Below, in pieces: positions 8,905 through 18,289 of a DNA stretch of 64,000 nt. This DNA comes from Pseudomonas sp. Seg1. GTDB lineage: Bacteria; Pseudomonadota; Gammaproteobacteria; Pseudomonadales; Pseudomonadaceae. Under the pieces are notes generated by a model. It ran no database searches. It saw only the letters and a program-made list of their open reading frames with translations, and had not been told where the DNA came from. Location of the stretch: assembly GCF_018326005.1 (NCBI RefSeq), contig NZ_AP021903.1, positions 4,249,501 through 4,313,500 of the forward strand, read 5' to 3'. Every line of letters begins with the position of its first letter. Position 1 is the stretch's first letter. Position numbers and translations under genes: made by a program.

Positions 8905-9072
8905 ATGAGCCTGACCATGACCATCGTAATGTTGATTGCCGGCTGGCTGGCTGTTGCCGCCGCCATGCTTTGGGGGGTGTTGCGGATTGCGCGGCGTCAT
9001 CACCCTCCGGTTCACACCACGCCCATTGAAAAAGTTGAAAAGCAACGCGTTCGCCACGCGACTGCGCACTGA
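8905..9072 (+). CDS. Small single-pass membrane protein, unknown function
   Basis: 55 residues from MSLTMTIVMLIAGWLAV; GAGGAGG sits five bases before this ATG, so the longer upstream frame is not used. One transmembrane helix (residues about 4-27) is followed by a basic His-rich tail (RIARRHHPP...KQRVRHATAH). It is oriented away from the lipoprotein at 8671. I do not recognise the family. Confidence 0.6.
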   Translation: MSLTMTIVMLIAGWLAVAAAMLWGVLRIARRHHPPVHTTPIEKVEKQRVRHATAH

Positions 9073-9080
9073 AGCGATAG

Positions 9081-9229
9081 CCCCTCACCCTAGCCCTCTG
9101 CCAGAGGGAGAGGGAGTTGACCGGGTTGTTCATCCGAAGTACATCGACCTGAAATATCGAGTCGAACTCAGGTTTGAAAACAACAAAAGATCGGCTCCCT
9201 CTTCCTCGGGAGAGGGCTGGGGTGAGGGG
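9081..9229. repeat. Interspersed 150-bp palindromic element, copy A
   Basis: The ends are inverted (CCCCTCACCCTAGCCCTCT... and AGAGGGCTGGGGTGAGGGG), with the centre GACCTGAAATATCGAGTCGA. Related copies are at 14177-14341, 22158-22319 and 62098-62275. It has no coding capacity and looks like a MITE/REP-type non-autonomous element. Confidence 0.75.
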
Positions 9230-9266
9230 TTGGCTCCGATGCGCAGCACAACTCCTGAGCAAAAAA

Positions 9267-9303
9267 AAACCGCCTGAACTTCAATAGCTCAGGCGGTTTT
9301 TGC
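9267..9303. terminator. Bidirectional terminator after the TerC-family gene
   Basis: AAAACCGCCTGA/TCAGGCGGTTTT stem with A9 on one side and T5 on the other. It ends the leftward gene at 9315 and can also stop rightward readthrough. Confidence 0.85.
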
Positions 9304-9314
9304 ATTTTCAGCGT

Positions 9315-10064
9315 TTACACCTGCTCAGCCACTTTCTTCTGCCGAGCCCGGCGCGACATCATGTTCAACACTTCAATCGCCGCCGAGAACGCCATCGCGG
9401 CATACACATAACCTTTCGGTACGTGGGCACCGAAGCCTTCGGCGATCAGCGTCATGCCGATCATGATCAGGAAGCCCAGGGCCAGCATCACCACCGTCGG
9501 GTTGTCGTTGATGAACTTGGCCAGCGGGTCAGCCGCCAGCAACATCACCAGCACCGAGACCACCACCGCGATGATCATGATCGGCAAATGTTCGGTCATG
9601 CCGACCGCGGTAATGATGCTGTCGATCGAGAACACCATGTCGAGCATCAGGATCTGGCCAATAGCGGCCGCGAAGCCCAGGGTCACCGTCGACGTGGCCG
9701 ACTTCGGATCTTCCGGCGCCGGATCCATGCTGTGATGGATTTCCGTCGTTGCCTTCCACACCAGGAACAGACCACCGGCAATCAGGATCATGTCCTTCCA
9801 GGAGAAGGCCTGGCCAAGGATTTCGATCACCGGCGCAGTCAACTGCACGATGAATGCGATGGTGCTCAACAGCGCCAGTCGCAGGATCAACGCCATGCCA
9901 ATACCGATGCGGCGCGCTTTCTGCCGGTGCTGTTCGGGCAGCTTGTTGGTCAGGATCGAGATAAAGATCAGGTTATCGATGCCAAGCACGATCTCCATCA
10001 CCACCAGTGTGGCCAAAGCAACCCAGGCGGTGGGGCTGGCGGCGAGTTCTAACAGATATTCCAT
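9315..10064 (-). CDS. TerC/YgdQ-family integral membrane protein
   Basis: 249 residues with about seven hydrophobic segments. The TerC-family signatures [16 protein letters not shown] near the N-terminus and [17 protein letters not shown] near residue 140 carry the conserved acidic residues inside membrane helices, likely for metal ion transport. The C-terminus is short and basic ([15 protein letters not shown]), without the CBS domains of the longer YoaE/YegH relatives. TerC proteins are linked to Mn2+ export and metal loading at the inner membrane; the substrate here is inferred only from family. The small lipoprotein at 10094 lies 29 bases upstream and may be co-transcribed. Confidence 0.85.
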   Translation of the reverse strand: MEYLLELAASPTAWVALATLVVMEIVLGIDNLIFISILTNKLPEQHRQKARRIGIGMALILRLALLSTIAFIVQLTAPVIEILGQAFSWKDMILIAGGLFLVWKATTEIHHSMDPAPEDPKSATSTVTLGFAAAIGQILMLDMVFSIDSIITAVGMTEHLPIMIIAVVVSVLVMLLAADPLAKFINDNPTVVMLALGFLIMIGMTLIAEGFGAHVPKGYVYAAMAFSAAIEVLNMMSRRARQKKVAEQV

Positions 10065-10093
10065 GGGTCAGTCCTGACTCTGTGTAAGACGAA

Positions 10094-10336
10094 TTAGATG
10101 GTCTTGGAGGAAGACTCGGATTTTTCCGAGTCTTTTTCCGGGGTTTCTTTTTTCTCGATCAGCCCGCCGGTGGCATCGCTGAGCGCTTGTTCGGCAGCCT
10201 TGTGGGTGTCGTCGATGGCCTGTTTGGCACTTTCGGCGGCTTTGCCCATCAACTGCTGGGCGCTTTTCTCGGCCTGATCGCAACCGGTCAGAACCAGTAA
10301 AGACGTAAACAACAACGCTGGGAGTGTGTATTTCAT
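10094..10336 (-). CDS. Small lipoprotein, unknown function
   Basis: 80 residues. The signal sequence MKYTLPALLFTSLLVLTGC ends in a lipobox (LTGC, Cys19). The mature part is a charged amphipathic helix rich in A, K and E (AEKSAQQLMGKAAESAKQAIDDTHKAAEQAL) and a low-complexity E/K/S tail (KKETPEKDSEKSESSSK). The Ala-rich helix recalls Lpp-like or YtxH-like small envelope proteins, but no family is certain. It lies in the same direction as, and directly upstream of, the TerC-type gene. Confidence 0.75.
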   Translation of the reverse strand: MKYTLPALLFTSLLVLTGCDQAEKSAQQLMGKAAESAKQAIDDTHKAAEQALSDATGGLIEKKETPEKDSEKSESSSKTI

Positions 10337-10478
10337 GGGCTTCCTTCGAATGAACAGACAGGGTCACAGACCGGCCGTCGATGGCTGGGCATTCTAGGGA
10401 GACAAACACTTCAGGAAAATTCGTATTTTCAGCGGCTATACTTCGTTTTTTACGAATCCGCACACCAGGGACGCACCG

Positions 10479-11378
10479 ATGCTCAATTACCGACAACTGC
10501 ATTACTTCTGGGTGGTGGCCAAGACTGGCAGCATCGTGCGTGCCTGCGAGCAACTGAACCTGACACCGCAGACCATCAGCGGACAGATCTCCCTGCTCGA
10601 ACAAACTTACGGCATCGATTTGTTTAAACGGGTGGGAAGACAACTCGAACTCACCGAAGCCGGGCGCCAGGCCCTGCCCTACGCCGAACAGATGTTTCAG
10701 TTGGGCGGCGAACTGGAGTTGATGCTGCGCGCCCAGCCCAACGAACAGCAGATCCTGTTCCGCGTCGGCGTTGCCGATGTGGTGCCAAAATCCATCGTTT
10801 ATCGCCTGATCGCGCCGACCATGGAGCTGAACGAGCCGCTGCGCATCACCTGTCGCGAGGACAAACTCGAACGCTTGCTGGCGGATCTGGCGATTCAACG
10901 TCTCGATCTGGTGATCTCCGACAGTCCGATGCCGTCGCACCTCGACATCAAGGGCTACAGCCAGAAGCTCGGCGAGTGCGGGATCAGTTTCTTCGCCACC
11001 GCCGAACTCGCCGAGCGTTACGGGCAGGACTTTCCGCGCAGCCTGCACGGCGCGCCACTGTTGATTCCCGGGGCGGAAACCGTGGTGCGCAGCCGTTTGC
11101 AGCGCTGGTTTGCCGAACAGCAGATCCAGCCGCAAATCGTTGGGGAGTTCGATGACAGTGCCTTGATGCAGGCATTCGGCCAATCCGGCAGCGGGATTTT
11201 TATCGGCCCGAGCGTGATTGCCGATGAGGTGAGGCGCCAGTATGGCGTCGAGCTGATTGGCCAGACCGATGCCGTGACCGAGTCGTTTTACGCCATTTCG
11301 GTGGAGCGCAAGGTCAAGCACCCCGGCATCGTTGCGATTACCGAAGGTGCCCGACGCGAGCTGTTTACAGCGTTATGA
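10479..11378 (+). CDS. nhaR: NhaR, LysR-type activator of the sodium/alkali response
   Basis: 299 residues. The N-terminal winged helix-turn-helix is NhaR-like (MLNYRQLHYFWVVAKTGSIVRACEQLNLTPQTISGQISLLE), and the effector domain has the NhaR features GVADVVPKSIVYRL and GIFIGPSVIADEV. In enterobacteria NhaR activates the Na+/H+ antiporter nhaA and responds to Na+ and high pH. No nhaA is adjacent here; the convergent MFS gene overlaps its 3' end by six bases. The target genes are therefore unknown. Confidence 0.88.
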   Translation: MLNYRQLHYFWVVAKTGSIVRACEQLNLTPQTISGQISLLEQTYGIDLFKRVGRQLELTEAGRQALPYAEQMFQLGGELELMLRAQPNEQQILFRVGVADVVPKSIVYRLIAPTMELNEPLRITCREDKLERLLADLAIQRLDLVISDSPMPSHLDIKGYSQKLGECGISFFATAELAERYGQDFPRSLHGAPLLIPGAETVVRSRLQRWFAEQQIQPQIVGEFDDSALMQAFGQSGSGIFIGPSVIADEVRRQYGVELIGQTDAVTESFYAISVERKVKHPGIVAITEGARRELFTAL

Positions 11379-12536
11379 GGCCTCTGCGCACATTTCGCGC
11401 GGCTTGAGCGTCATCAAGACCATGGCGAGGAATACCGACAGCAGAATGAACCCGGCGGCAGCAAAGCCAAGGAAGCCTAGACCTGCGCTGTCGATGACCC
11501 GGCCACCGACCATGGCGCCCAGGCCAATCCCCAGATTGGCCCCGGCGATATTCAACGAGGCGGCAAAGGCTGGCGCTTCTGGCGCGGCTTTCATCAGACG
11601 CACATGGCTGACCAGGAACAGCGCCGCCTGGGTCACGCCCCAGATGCCCATCGCCACGGCCAGGCCCAACGGCGAATGAATGTTCGGCACCAGCGACACC
11701 ATGCCGGCAATCATGAACGCACAGAACAACACCGACGCCCCCAGCGGATGGCGGTCCACGGCACGCCCGCCCAAGGAGTTGCCGATGAGCCCGACCGCGC
11801 CGAAGCCCATCAGGCACCAGCCGACCACCGTGCCGTTGAATCCGGCCAGGCGTTCAAGAATGTCGGCCAGATAGGTGTAAGCGGTAAACATGCCGCTGAA
11901 CACCAGAATCGACAGCAGGATGTGGCCGATCATCAACGGGCTGCGCAGGATCTTGAACTGTGAGCGGAAGCTGACCTGGTGCTGGTGCAGATCGGTTTTT
12001 GGCAGGTAGACAAACAACAACAGCGCCTTGGCAAACGCGATAACCGCGAGAATGCCGAAAGCACTGCGCCAGCCGAATGCGTCGGAAATCAGCGTGCCGA
12101 CCGGAATGCCGAACACCGTGGCGCAGACAATGCCGAAGCCGATCTTGGCGATGGCGCGACCGGCATAGTCCGGGCCGACGATGTCCACCGCCGTTTCACT
12201 GGCAAGCGCCCAGAACACCGGCAGCCCCAGTGCCGGGATCAAGCGGGCAATCGCCATCACCCAGATGTTCGGCGCCAGCGCGGCCACGGTATTGGCCAGG
12301 CCGAACATGATCAGGATGGTGATAAACAGTTTCCGCCGTTCGAAGCGGGCGAAATACGCAGTCAAGAATGGGCCGAACATCGCCACGGTAAAAGCGAATA
12401 GAGTCACCAGCAGACCGGCCTGCGGGATCGTGACTTCAAGGTCGCGGGCAATCGACGGCAGCAGGCCGACGATGACGAACTCCGTGGTCAGCACCGTGAA
12501 GCCGGCGGCAGACAACAGAAGGATGGGCAACAGCAT
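11373..12536 (-). CDS. MFS transporter (DHA1/AraJ-like efflux)
   Basis: 387 residues from MLLPILLLSAAGFTVLTTEF, with GGAG six bases upstream; 37 codons of open frame further upstream are excluded. About twelve transmembrane helices, a motif-A-like loop after helix 2 (AYFARFERRKLF) and a DHA1 motif-C-like segment (GFGIVCATVFGIPVGTLI). This inner-membrane proton-coupled family exports drugs, sugars or amino acids; the substrate cannot be told. It converges with nhaR, overlapping by six bases. Confidence 0.85.
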   Translation of the reverse strand: MLLPILLLSAAGFTVLTTEFVIVGLLPSIARDLEVTIPQAGLLVTLFAFTVAMFGPFLTAYFARFERRKLFITILIMFGLANTVAALAPNIWVMAIARLIPALGLPVFWALASETAVDIVGPDYAGRAIAKIGFGIVCATVFGIPVGTLISDAFGWRSAFGILAVIAFAKALLLFVYLPKTDLHQHQVSFRSQFKILRSPLMIGHILLSILVFSGMFTAYTYLADILERLAGFNGTVVGWCLMGFGAVGLIGNSLGGRAVDRHPLGASVLFCAFMIAGMVSLVPNIHSPLGLAVAMGIWGVTQAALFLVSHVRLMKAAPEAPAFAASLNIAGANLGIGLGAMVGGRVIDSAGLGFLGFAAAGFILLSVFLAMVLMTLKPREMCAEAS

Positions 12537-12874
12537 GGGTAACTCCAGCAAAACGACGACACCAGCGTTGACCGTAAGGCCCGCTGGCAGAACTTGAAAA
12601 TGAGGATGGAGAATCTTAACAGAGTGTTTCGAGACTGACTTGCACAAACCTGCCGATCTTGACGGTCAGTCGGGTGGCAGATCGTCACAGGCCTGAAGGA
12701 TAAAGCCTACGCTGTGATAAAGTCCGCGCCCTGAAAAACGAACAGCCTATTCAGCGTCGTGTTTAAAAGCGCTGATGTTGCGTCAGACCTTTCGGCTCGT
12801 GACGGTGGCCTGCCCCTGATATTGCCACCGCTTTCGCGCAGCCTTGCACCCTATAAAAAATCAGAGATGCCGTT

Positions 12875-14107
12875 ATGACCGCTTCTTCCCCTTCTCTATT
12901 GCACCGTCTCAAGAACCTGAGCCTGGTCACGCAGATCCTGATCGGTCTGATTGCCGGTATCGCCCTGGCGATGTTCGCCCCGGATGCGGCGAAAAGCACT
13001 GCATTTATCGGCAAGGTATTTGTCTCGGCGCTGAAAGCCGTGGCACCGATTCTGGTGTTCGTGCTGGTGATGGCCTCGATTGCCAATCACAAACACGGCC
13101 AGGAAACCCATATTCGGCCGATTCTGTTTCTGTATCTGCTGGGCACGTTCGCTGCGGCGGTAGTCGCGGTGGTTGCCAGCATGGCGTTTCCGTCGCACTT
13201 GGTGCTGTCGACCGACAATATTGCCGTGACCGCACCGGGCGGCATCGCCGAAGTGCTGCAAAGCCTGCTGCTGAGCGTGGTCGACAACCCGGTGACCGCG
13301 CTGATGAACGCCAACTTCATCGGCATTCTGGCGTGGGCGATCGGCATGGGGGTCGCGATCCGGCATGCCGGTGACACCACCCGCGAAGTGCTGGGTGACC
13401 TGTCCAATGGCGTGACCCTGATTGTACGCGTGGTGATTCGCTTCGCACCGCTGGGCATTTTCGGCCTGGTCGCCTCGACCCTCGCCACCTCGGGCTTCGG
13501 CGCGCTGATCGGTTACGCGCATCTGCTGGCCGTGCTGCTCGGCTGCATGCTGTTCGTGGCGCTGGTGATGAACCCGATGATCGTGTTCTGGAAACTGCGT
13601 CGCAACCCCTACCCGCTGACCCTCCAGTGCCTGCGCGAAAGCGGCATCACCGCGTTCTTCACCCGCAGTTCGGCGGCGAACATTCCGGTCAACCTGGAAT
13701 TGAGCAAGCGTCTGGGCCTACATGAAGATACGTATTCGGTGTCGATCCCGCTGGGCGCGACCATCAACATGGCCGGTGCGGCGATTACCATCACTGTGCT
13801 GACCCTGGCGGCCGTGCACACGTTGGGTATTGCCGTGGATATCCCGACCGCAATCCTGCTCAGCGTCGTAGCGGCAATCTGCGCGTGCGGTGCGTCGGGC
13901 GTGGCCGGTGGTTCGCTGCTGCTGATCCCGCTGGCGTGCAGCCTGTTCGGCATTCCGAGCGAGATCGCCATGCAGGTGGTGGCGGTTGGTTTCATTATTG
14001 GGGTGTTGCAGGATTCGGCGGAGACGGCGTTGAATTCGTCCACCGATGTTTTGTTCACCGCCGCAGCCTGTCTGGGTGAGGAAGAGAAGGCCCAACGCGC
14101 CGCATAA
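12875..14107 (+). CDS. sstT: SstT, sodium-dependent serine/threonine symporter
   Basis: 410 residues of the dicarboxylate/amino acid:cation symporter (DAACS) family, with the SstT start ([25 protein letters not shown]) and the conserved re-entrant serine-rich stretch [13 protein letters not shown], the NMAGAAITI motif and [17 protein letters not shown]. It imports serine and threonine with Na+ at the inner membrane. It is a single gene with its own terminator. Confidence 0.95.
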   Translation: MTASSPSLLHRLKNLSLVTQILIGLIAGIALAMFAPDAAKSTAFIGKVFVSALKAVAPILVFVLVMASIANHKHGQETHIRPILFLYLLGTFAAAVVAVVASMAFPSHLVLSTDNIAVTAPGGIAEVLQSLLLSVVDNPVTALMNANFIGILAWAIGMGVAIRHAGDTTREVLGDLSNGVTLIVRVVIRFAPLGIFGLVASTLATSGFGALIGYAHLLAVLLGCMLFVALVMNPMIVFWKLRRNPYPLTLQCLRESGITAFFTRSSAANIPVNLELSKRLGLHEDTYSVSIPLGATINMAGAAITITVLTLAAVHTLGIAVDIPTAILLSVVAAICACGASGVAGGSLLLIPLACSLFGIPSEIAMQVVAVGFIIGVLQDSAETALNSSTDVLFTAAACLGEEEKAQRAA

Positions 14108-14121
14108 TAATCGCTGCAATG

Positions 14122-14159
14122 AAAAGCCCGCCGAGGTGTGAACCTGGGCGGGCTTTTTT
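14122..14159 (+). terminator. Terminator after sstT
   Basis: GCCCGCC/GGCGGGC stem flanked by AAAA and T6, starting 15 bases after the stop codon. Confidence 0.88.
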
Positions 14160-14176
14160 GTGGCTGAGATCTTTAC

Positions 14177-14341
14177 CCCCTCACCCCAACCCTCTCCCCC
14201 AAGGGGGCGAGGGGGAAAGGGAGCTGATCGGGGGCTGTTCAGATTCTGAGTTCGACTCGATGGATCAGGTCGATGCAGGACGCAAGAACACAGCGATCAG
14301 TCCCCTCTCCCTCCGGGAGAGGGTTAGGCGGGCGGCGTTCC
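14177..14341. repeat. Interspersed palindromic element, copy B
   Basis: Related to 9081-9229: left end CCCCTCACCCCAACCCTCTCC, centre GAGTTCGACTCGATGGATCAGG, right end CTCCCTCCGGGAGAGGGTTA. The right end continues as GGCGGGCGGCGTTCCGAT, an extension also seen in the copy at 62098. Confidence 0.7.
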
Positions 14342-14361
14342 GATTAGGGGCTCTTGGCGAT

Positions 14362-14871
14362 TTAGAACGCGCCCATGTAATCACGCTTGCCCACTTCAAC
14401 ACCGTTATGGCGCAGCAGCGCGTAGGTGGTGGTGACGTGGAAGAAGAACTGCGGCAGACCGTAAGTCAGCAGGTAAGCCTGGCCGCTGAAGCGCTTCTCT
14501 TTCGGCGTGCCCGGGCGGGTGACGATTTCGATACCTTCCTTGCCATTGATCTGCTCAGGCTTGATCTCGCCGATGTAGGCGAGAACCTTGGCAATCAGCG
14601 CTTGCAGCTCGGCGAAAGTGGTTTCAGTGTCGTCGTACTTCGGCACTTCGACTTCAGCCAGACGCGAGGAAACGCCCTTGGCGAAGTCGACCGCGATCTG
14701 TACCTGACGCACCAGCGGGAACATGTCCGGGTACAGGCGTGCTTGCAGGAAGGCGTTCGGGTCGATGTTTTTCTCGGTGGCGTGGGCTTCAGCCTTTTTC
14801 AGCACATCGCTCAGGGCGTTGAGCATTTGTTGAAAAACCGGGACGGATGCGGCGTACAGGGAAATGGTCAT
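14362..14871 (-). CDS. DUF1993-family protein
   Basis: 169 residues with the DUF1993 pattern: MTISLYAASVPVFQQMLNALSDVLKKAE at the N-terminus, ARLYPDMFPLVRQVQIAVDFAK near residue 45, and LPQFFFHVTTTYALLRHNGVEVGKRDYMG at the C-terminus. The family is soluble, helical and DinB-like, of unknown function; conserved His residues near the C-terminus hint at metal binding. It faces away from yceH with about 125 bases between the starts. Confidence 0.9.
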   Translation of the reverse strand: MTISLYAASVPVFQQMLNALSDVLKKAEAHATEKNIDPNAFLQARLYPDMFPLVRQVQIAVDFAKGVSSRLAEVEVPKYDDTETTFAELQALIAKVLAYIGEIKPEQINGKEGIEIVTRPGTPKEKRFSGQAYLLTYGLPQFFFHVTTTYALLRHNGVEVGKRDYMGAF

Positions 14872-14996
14872 GGCAGTCTCGTGTAGTGGCTGGGTGGATC
14901 GTGGGGGCGATTATAGCCATGCTTGATGACCACACGGCTTGCCTTTTGTTTGGCAAGGATTAGGCTAAGCGCCTTCGACTGCAAAGGGAACGCGCG

Positions 14997-15641
14997 ATGA
15001 CCACCGAACAAGAATCCACCTTTGACGAGCCACGGCTCAACGCCACGGAAATCCGTATTCTGGGTTCGCTGATCGAGAAACAGGCGACCAGCCCGGAAAC
15101 CTATCCGCTGACCCTCAACGCGCTGGTAACGGCCTGCAATCAGAAAACCAGCCGCGAACCGGTGATGAACCTCACCCAGGGCCAGGTCGGCCAGAGCCTG
15201 CGCGCCCTCGAAGGTCGTGGTTTCGCCAAACTGGTCATGGGCAGCCGCGCCGACCGCTGGGAGCACAAGGTCGACAAGGCGCTGGAACTGGTGCCGGCGC
15301 AGGTGATTCTGAGTGGTTTGATGTTTTTGCGTGGTCCGCAAACCATCAACGAATTGCTCACCCGCAGCGGACGCATGCATGATTTTGAAGATGCCGAGCA
15401 GGTGGTGCATCAGCTGGAACGCTTGATTGCGCGCGGGCTGGCGGTGTTGATTCCGCGTCAGGCGGGGCAGCGCGAGGATCGCTATACCCATGCGCTGGGT
15501 GATCCGGCGGATATCGAGGCGATTCTGGCGGCTCGGCAGAATCCGGGGGAACGTGCGAGCGGCGGTGTTTCGGTGGAACGAATCGAAGAGCTGGAAGCGC
15601 GGATTGCAGCGCTGGAAGAACGCCTGGCGCGCCTCGAATAA
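14997..15641 (+). CDS. YceH-family (DUF480) winged-helix protein
   Basis: 214 residues. The DUF480 signature is clear: [42 protein letters not shown], then the second winged-helix repeat [20 protein letters not shown]. The last about 20 residues form a coiled coil ([22 protein letters not shown]). The two tandem winged helices suggest nucleic-acid binding, but no target is known. It is a single gene divergent from the DUF1993 gene. Confidence 0.92.
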   Translation: MTTEQESTFDEPRLNATEIRILGSLIEKQATSPETYPLTLNALVTACNQKTSREPVMNLTQGQVGQSLRALEGRGFAKLVMGSRADRWEHKVDKALELVPAQVILSGLMFLRGPQTINELLTRSGRMHDFEDAEQVVHQLERLIARGLAVLIPRQAGQREDRYTHALGDPADIEAILAARQNPGERASGGVSVERIEELEARIAALEERLARLE

Positions 15642-15657
15642 CCACCACAAATCCAAG

Positions 15658-15744
15658 GTAGGAGTGAGCCTGCTCGCGATAGCGGAGTGTCATCCAAAGA
15701 TGATGTGACTGGCACGACGCCATCGCGAGCAGGCTCACTCCTAC
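15658..15744. repeat. REP doublet (REPIN-like)
   Basis: Perfect 23-bp inverted repeat: 15658-15680 (core GAGTGAGCCTGCTCGCGAT) and its complement at 15722-15744, with about 41 bases between. It lies directly after yceH. Confidence 0.85.
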
Positions 15745-15758
15745 AGGGGTTCTACGTT

Positions 15759-16277
15759 TTATTCCCCATCCCAGTAATCAACGCCATCCGCCTGCCGTGC
15801 CACGGCGACAAAGCCTGAGGCGTTGCCCTCGGCATCGACACTGAAGTTGTCCATCACTGCGTACTTGTTCGAATCCGGGTATTCACAGATGTCCGGTTGC
15901 TGCTGGGTGCTGACTGCCAGATAACGTAATTCAGCCTGGCTGGTATTGATGATCTGATGCGCCTTTTCCGGGCCACCCGCCGGGCAAGCGATCACGTCTC
16001 CGGCGCGGATCGGGAAGCGCTCGGCGCCGAGGCGCACCTCGCCCTCCCCGGCCACCACGTAAAACATCTCTTCATTGACCCGATGACTGTGAAACGGGCT
16101 GCCGCGCATGCCCGGCGGCAACGCATACAAACGATAACCGAGCTTCTGCGCACCGAGTTGCTGACCGATTCGGGCCATGCGCTGCTGGTAGCGCCCGGCG
16201 GTTTCGCCTTCTGGCGCCAGGGCTGCGGGAAGCGGTTCGAGTTCGACCTGATGCAGGTTGAGGATGGGCGGATGCAT
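15759..16277 (-). CDS. Cupin-domain protein
   Basis: 172 residues from MHPPILNLHQVELEPLPAAL with GAGG before the ATG; an open frame further upstream is only repeat sequence. A single cupin barrel shows motif 1 (SPFHSHRVNEEMFYVVAGEGEVRLG, metal-ligand His and Glu) and motif 2 (AGDVIACPAGGPEKAHQIINTS). The C-terminal ICEYPDSNKYAVM segment is typical of this family of predicted sugar-binding or isomerase-like cupins. The substrate is unknown. Confidence 0.85.
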   Translation of the reverse strand: MHPPILNLHQVELEPLPAALAPEGETAGRYQQRMARIGQQLGAQKLGYRLYALPPGMRGSPFHSHRVNEEMFYVVAGEGEVRLGAERFPIRAGDVIACPAGGPEKAHQIINTSQAELRYLAVSTQQQPDICEYPDSNKYAVMDNFSVDAEGNASGFVAVARQADGVDYWDGE

Positions 16278-16360
16278 GCTGACCTCGGTTTTTTTGTGTG
16301 TGGGCAAGTCTGTGCTTGCTGGGAGATTCAGTGTAGGCAACCGATAAACCGCGGTGACTT

Positions 16361-16591
16361 CATCGCTGGCAAGCCAGCTCCCACAGGTATCGGGGTGGAA
16401 CACAAATAAGTGAACAACCCGCAATATTGGGGGAGTTGACTTACCAGCTCTCACAGGTATCGGGGTGGAATACAAGTATGTGAACAGTCCCCGGCATTGT
16501 GGGAGCTGGCTTGCCAGCTCTCACAGGTATCGGGGTGGAATACAAGTATGTGAACAGTCCCCGGCATTGTGGGAGCTGGCTTGCCAGCGAT
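16361..16591. repeat. 70-bp tandem repeat (three units) flanked by inverted REP sequences
   Basis: Three head-to-tail 70-bp units start at 16378, 16448 and 16518. Units 2 and 3 are identical; unit 1 differs at about ten positions. Each unit ends in a REP core (GTGGGAGCTGGCTTGCCAG in units 2-3) followed by TCACAGGTATCGGGGTGG. The array is bracketed by the REP core in opposite orientation at 16362-16387 and at 16569-16591. The stretch 16278-16624 holds no gene. Confidence 0.9.
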
Positions 16592-16624
16592 GGGGCCCGC
16601 TCGTTCACCACAGAATCTGCAGCA

Positions 16625-17443
16625 TCAGCTACGTGCGAAATTCACCGCTGCCTGAAACTGCTCCTCAGTCGGCCGCACCCCGGTGTACAACACAAACTGC
16701 TCCAGCGCCTGGATCGCAATCACCTCAAGTCCGGTAATCACCCGCTTGCCTTCGGCCCGGCCACGCACGATCAGCGGTGTTTCCGACGGAATCGCCACCA
16801 CATCGAACACCGTCTCTGCGGCCGCGATCACCTCAGGCTCAAACGCCAACTGCCCCGCTTCCGGGCCGCCATCCATACCAACCGGGGTAACGTTGATCAG
16901 CATCTGCACACGTTCATCGCCCAGTTCAGCCTGCCAGCGATAGCCCAGCGAGTCCGCCAGCGCACGCCCGGCGCGCTCGTTGCGGGCGATGATCAAACCG
17001 TTTTTATAGCCACCATCGCGCAAGGCACTGGCCACCGCTTTGGCCATGCCGCCGCTGCCGCGCAGAGCGAAAGTCGATGTCTTGGGCACCGCATGGGTTT
17101 CCAGCAACTGCGCGACGGCGATGTAATCGGTGTTGTAGGCCTTGAGATGGCCCTTTGTGTTGACGATGGTGTTGATCGACTGGATCGCCGCCGCCGAGGC
17201 ATCCAGCTCATCGACCAGCGCGATGCAGGCTTCCTTGAACGGCATCGACACGCCGCAGCCACGAATGCCCAACGCCCGAATCCCGCCGACCGCACCGGTC
17301 AGATCCTGGCTGCTGAAGGCCTTGTAGTAGAAATTCAGGCCCAACTGCTCATACAAATGGTTATGAAAACGCAGACCAAAATTCCCGGGACGTCCCGACA
17401 GGGACATGCACAGCTGGGTGTCTTTGTTCGGATTCATCTGCAT
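16625..17443 (-). CDS. Shikimate dehydrogenase-like protein (AroE/SdhL family)
   Basis: 272 residues; GAAGGAG lies before the first ATG. The substrate-binding half keeps the catalytic Lys (GCGVSMPFKEAC) and the NTD motif (AYNTDYIAV); the NADP half has a modified glycine loop GSGGMAKAVASAL instead of GAGGAA. The N-terminus (LCMSLSGRPGNFGLRFHNHLYEQLGLNF) resembles the SdhL/HI0607 branch rather than canonical AroE. It probably reduces a dehydroshikimate-like or quinate-like substrate. No aromatic pathway genes are adjacent. Confidence 0.85.
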   Translation of the reverse strand: MQMNPNKDTQLCMSLSGRPGNFGLRFHNHLYEQLGLNFYYKAFSSQDLTGAVGGIRALGIRGCGVSMPFKEACIALVDELDASAAAIQSINTIVNTKGHLKAYNTDYIAVAQLLETHAVPKTSTFALRGSGGMAKAVASALRDGGYKNGLIIARNERAGRALADSLGYRWQAELGDERVQMLINVTPVGMDGGPEAGQLAFEPEVIAAAETVFDVVAIPSETPLIVRGRAEGKRVITGLEVIAIQALEQFVLYTGVRPTEEQFQAAVNFARS

Positions 17444-17699
17444 GAAACTTCTCCTTCAAACGCACTTTCGGATGGACGGGATTAGCCAGCCCATCGGGTT
17501 CTGAACGATCATAGCGGCCTGTCTGCACGGTGCTGAGCGGCCATGGCATGGCCCGGTAAAGAAGCCGGTACAGACCTTACACAAAATTTACTCAGTGACC
17601 GTGCTGTTTTTCAAAATGTTGCTGTCTTAGAAGTATCCCCGCGACAACTGTGGGCCTGGTGCAGGCCCGGACGCCGGGTCGAAGAACCGAGGATTTATC

Positions 17700-18059
17700 A
17701 TGATTCGTAAACTCCCCATTATGGCCTTACTGATTGGCGCACTCGCGGTCACAGGCCAGGCAGAAGCCGGTGGTGGCCATGGCTGGCAAGGCCCTGCGGT
17801 GTTTGGTGCGATCGTCGGCTCGGCCATCATCGGCTCGGCGCTGATCAACCAGGACCGGCCGGTGTACGTGCAGCAACAGCCGGTTTACGTTCAGCCACAA
17901 CCGGTCTACGTTCAGCAACCGCCTCCACCGGTCTACTACCAGCCAGCCCCGGTTTATGTGCAACAACCGGTGTATGTGCAACCGGCCCCGGTTTACTACG
18001 GCCCTCCGCGTGGTTACTACGGCCATCCGCACGGCTACTACGGCGGCCCACGCTGGTAA
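17700..18059 (+). CDS. Exported Tyr/Pro/Val/Gln-repeat protein
   Basis: 119 residues: signal peptide MIRKLPIMALLIGALAVTGQAEA, then a glycine-rich hydrophobic patch (GWQGPAVFGAIVGSAIIGSALI), then about ten imperfect copies of the pattern PVYVQQ/QPVYVQP/APVYY, and a Gly-Tyr-His end (RGYYGHPHGYYGG). Such low-complexity YVQP proteins are common in Pseudomonas and are probably cell-envelope or extracellular; the function is unknown. A strong terminator follows. Confidence 0.82.
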   Translation: MIRKLPIMALLIGALAVTGQAEAGGGHGWQGPAVFGAIVGSAIIGSALINQDRPVYVQQQPVYVQPQPVYVQQPPPPVYYQPAPVYVQQPVYVQPAPVYYGPPRGYYGHPHGYYGGPRW

Positions 18060-18066
18060 TCGAAAA

Positions 18067-18098
18067 CAAAGCCCCGCTTTTATAGCGGGGCTTTTTTA
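18067..18098 (+). terminator. Terminator after the YVQP-repeat gene
   Basis: AAAGCCCCGCT/AGCGGGGCTTT hairpin with a T6 tail. Confidence 0.9.
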
Positions 18099-18289
18099 TG
18101 ACCGTCGGTCGGCCAACGTCTGAAAAAATCTCGCAAAGGTCGCTGTGAGGACAGTTTCAACCGTTAAAGTCGGCATGATTGAGTCGACCGTTCGCATCTT
18201 TCGCTTGAAACGGTCATTTTTTTGTCATGACGGAACCGCACTCTGAATCCGTCCGTAAACAACAGGTTGATAACAACAAGGACGACTCC

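Noticed and set aside
10068..11321. 417-codon frame antisense to nhaR running into the small lipoprotein gene
   Set aside because: Spans two well supported genes and shows no domain.
16278..16475. 66-residue N-terminal extension of the cupin protein
   Set aside because: It is a translation of REP repeat sequence; the ATG at 16277 has a ribosome-binding site.
16378..16587. CRISPR-like array
   Set aside because: The 70-bp units are contiguous with no unique spacers, and the cores are REP sequences.
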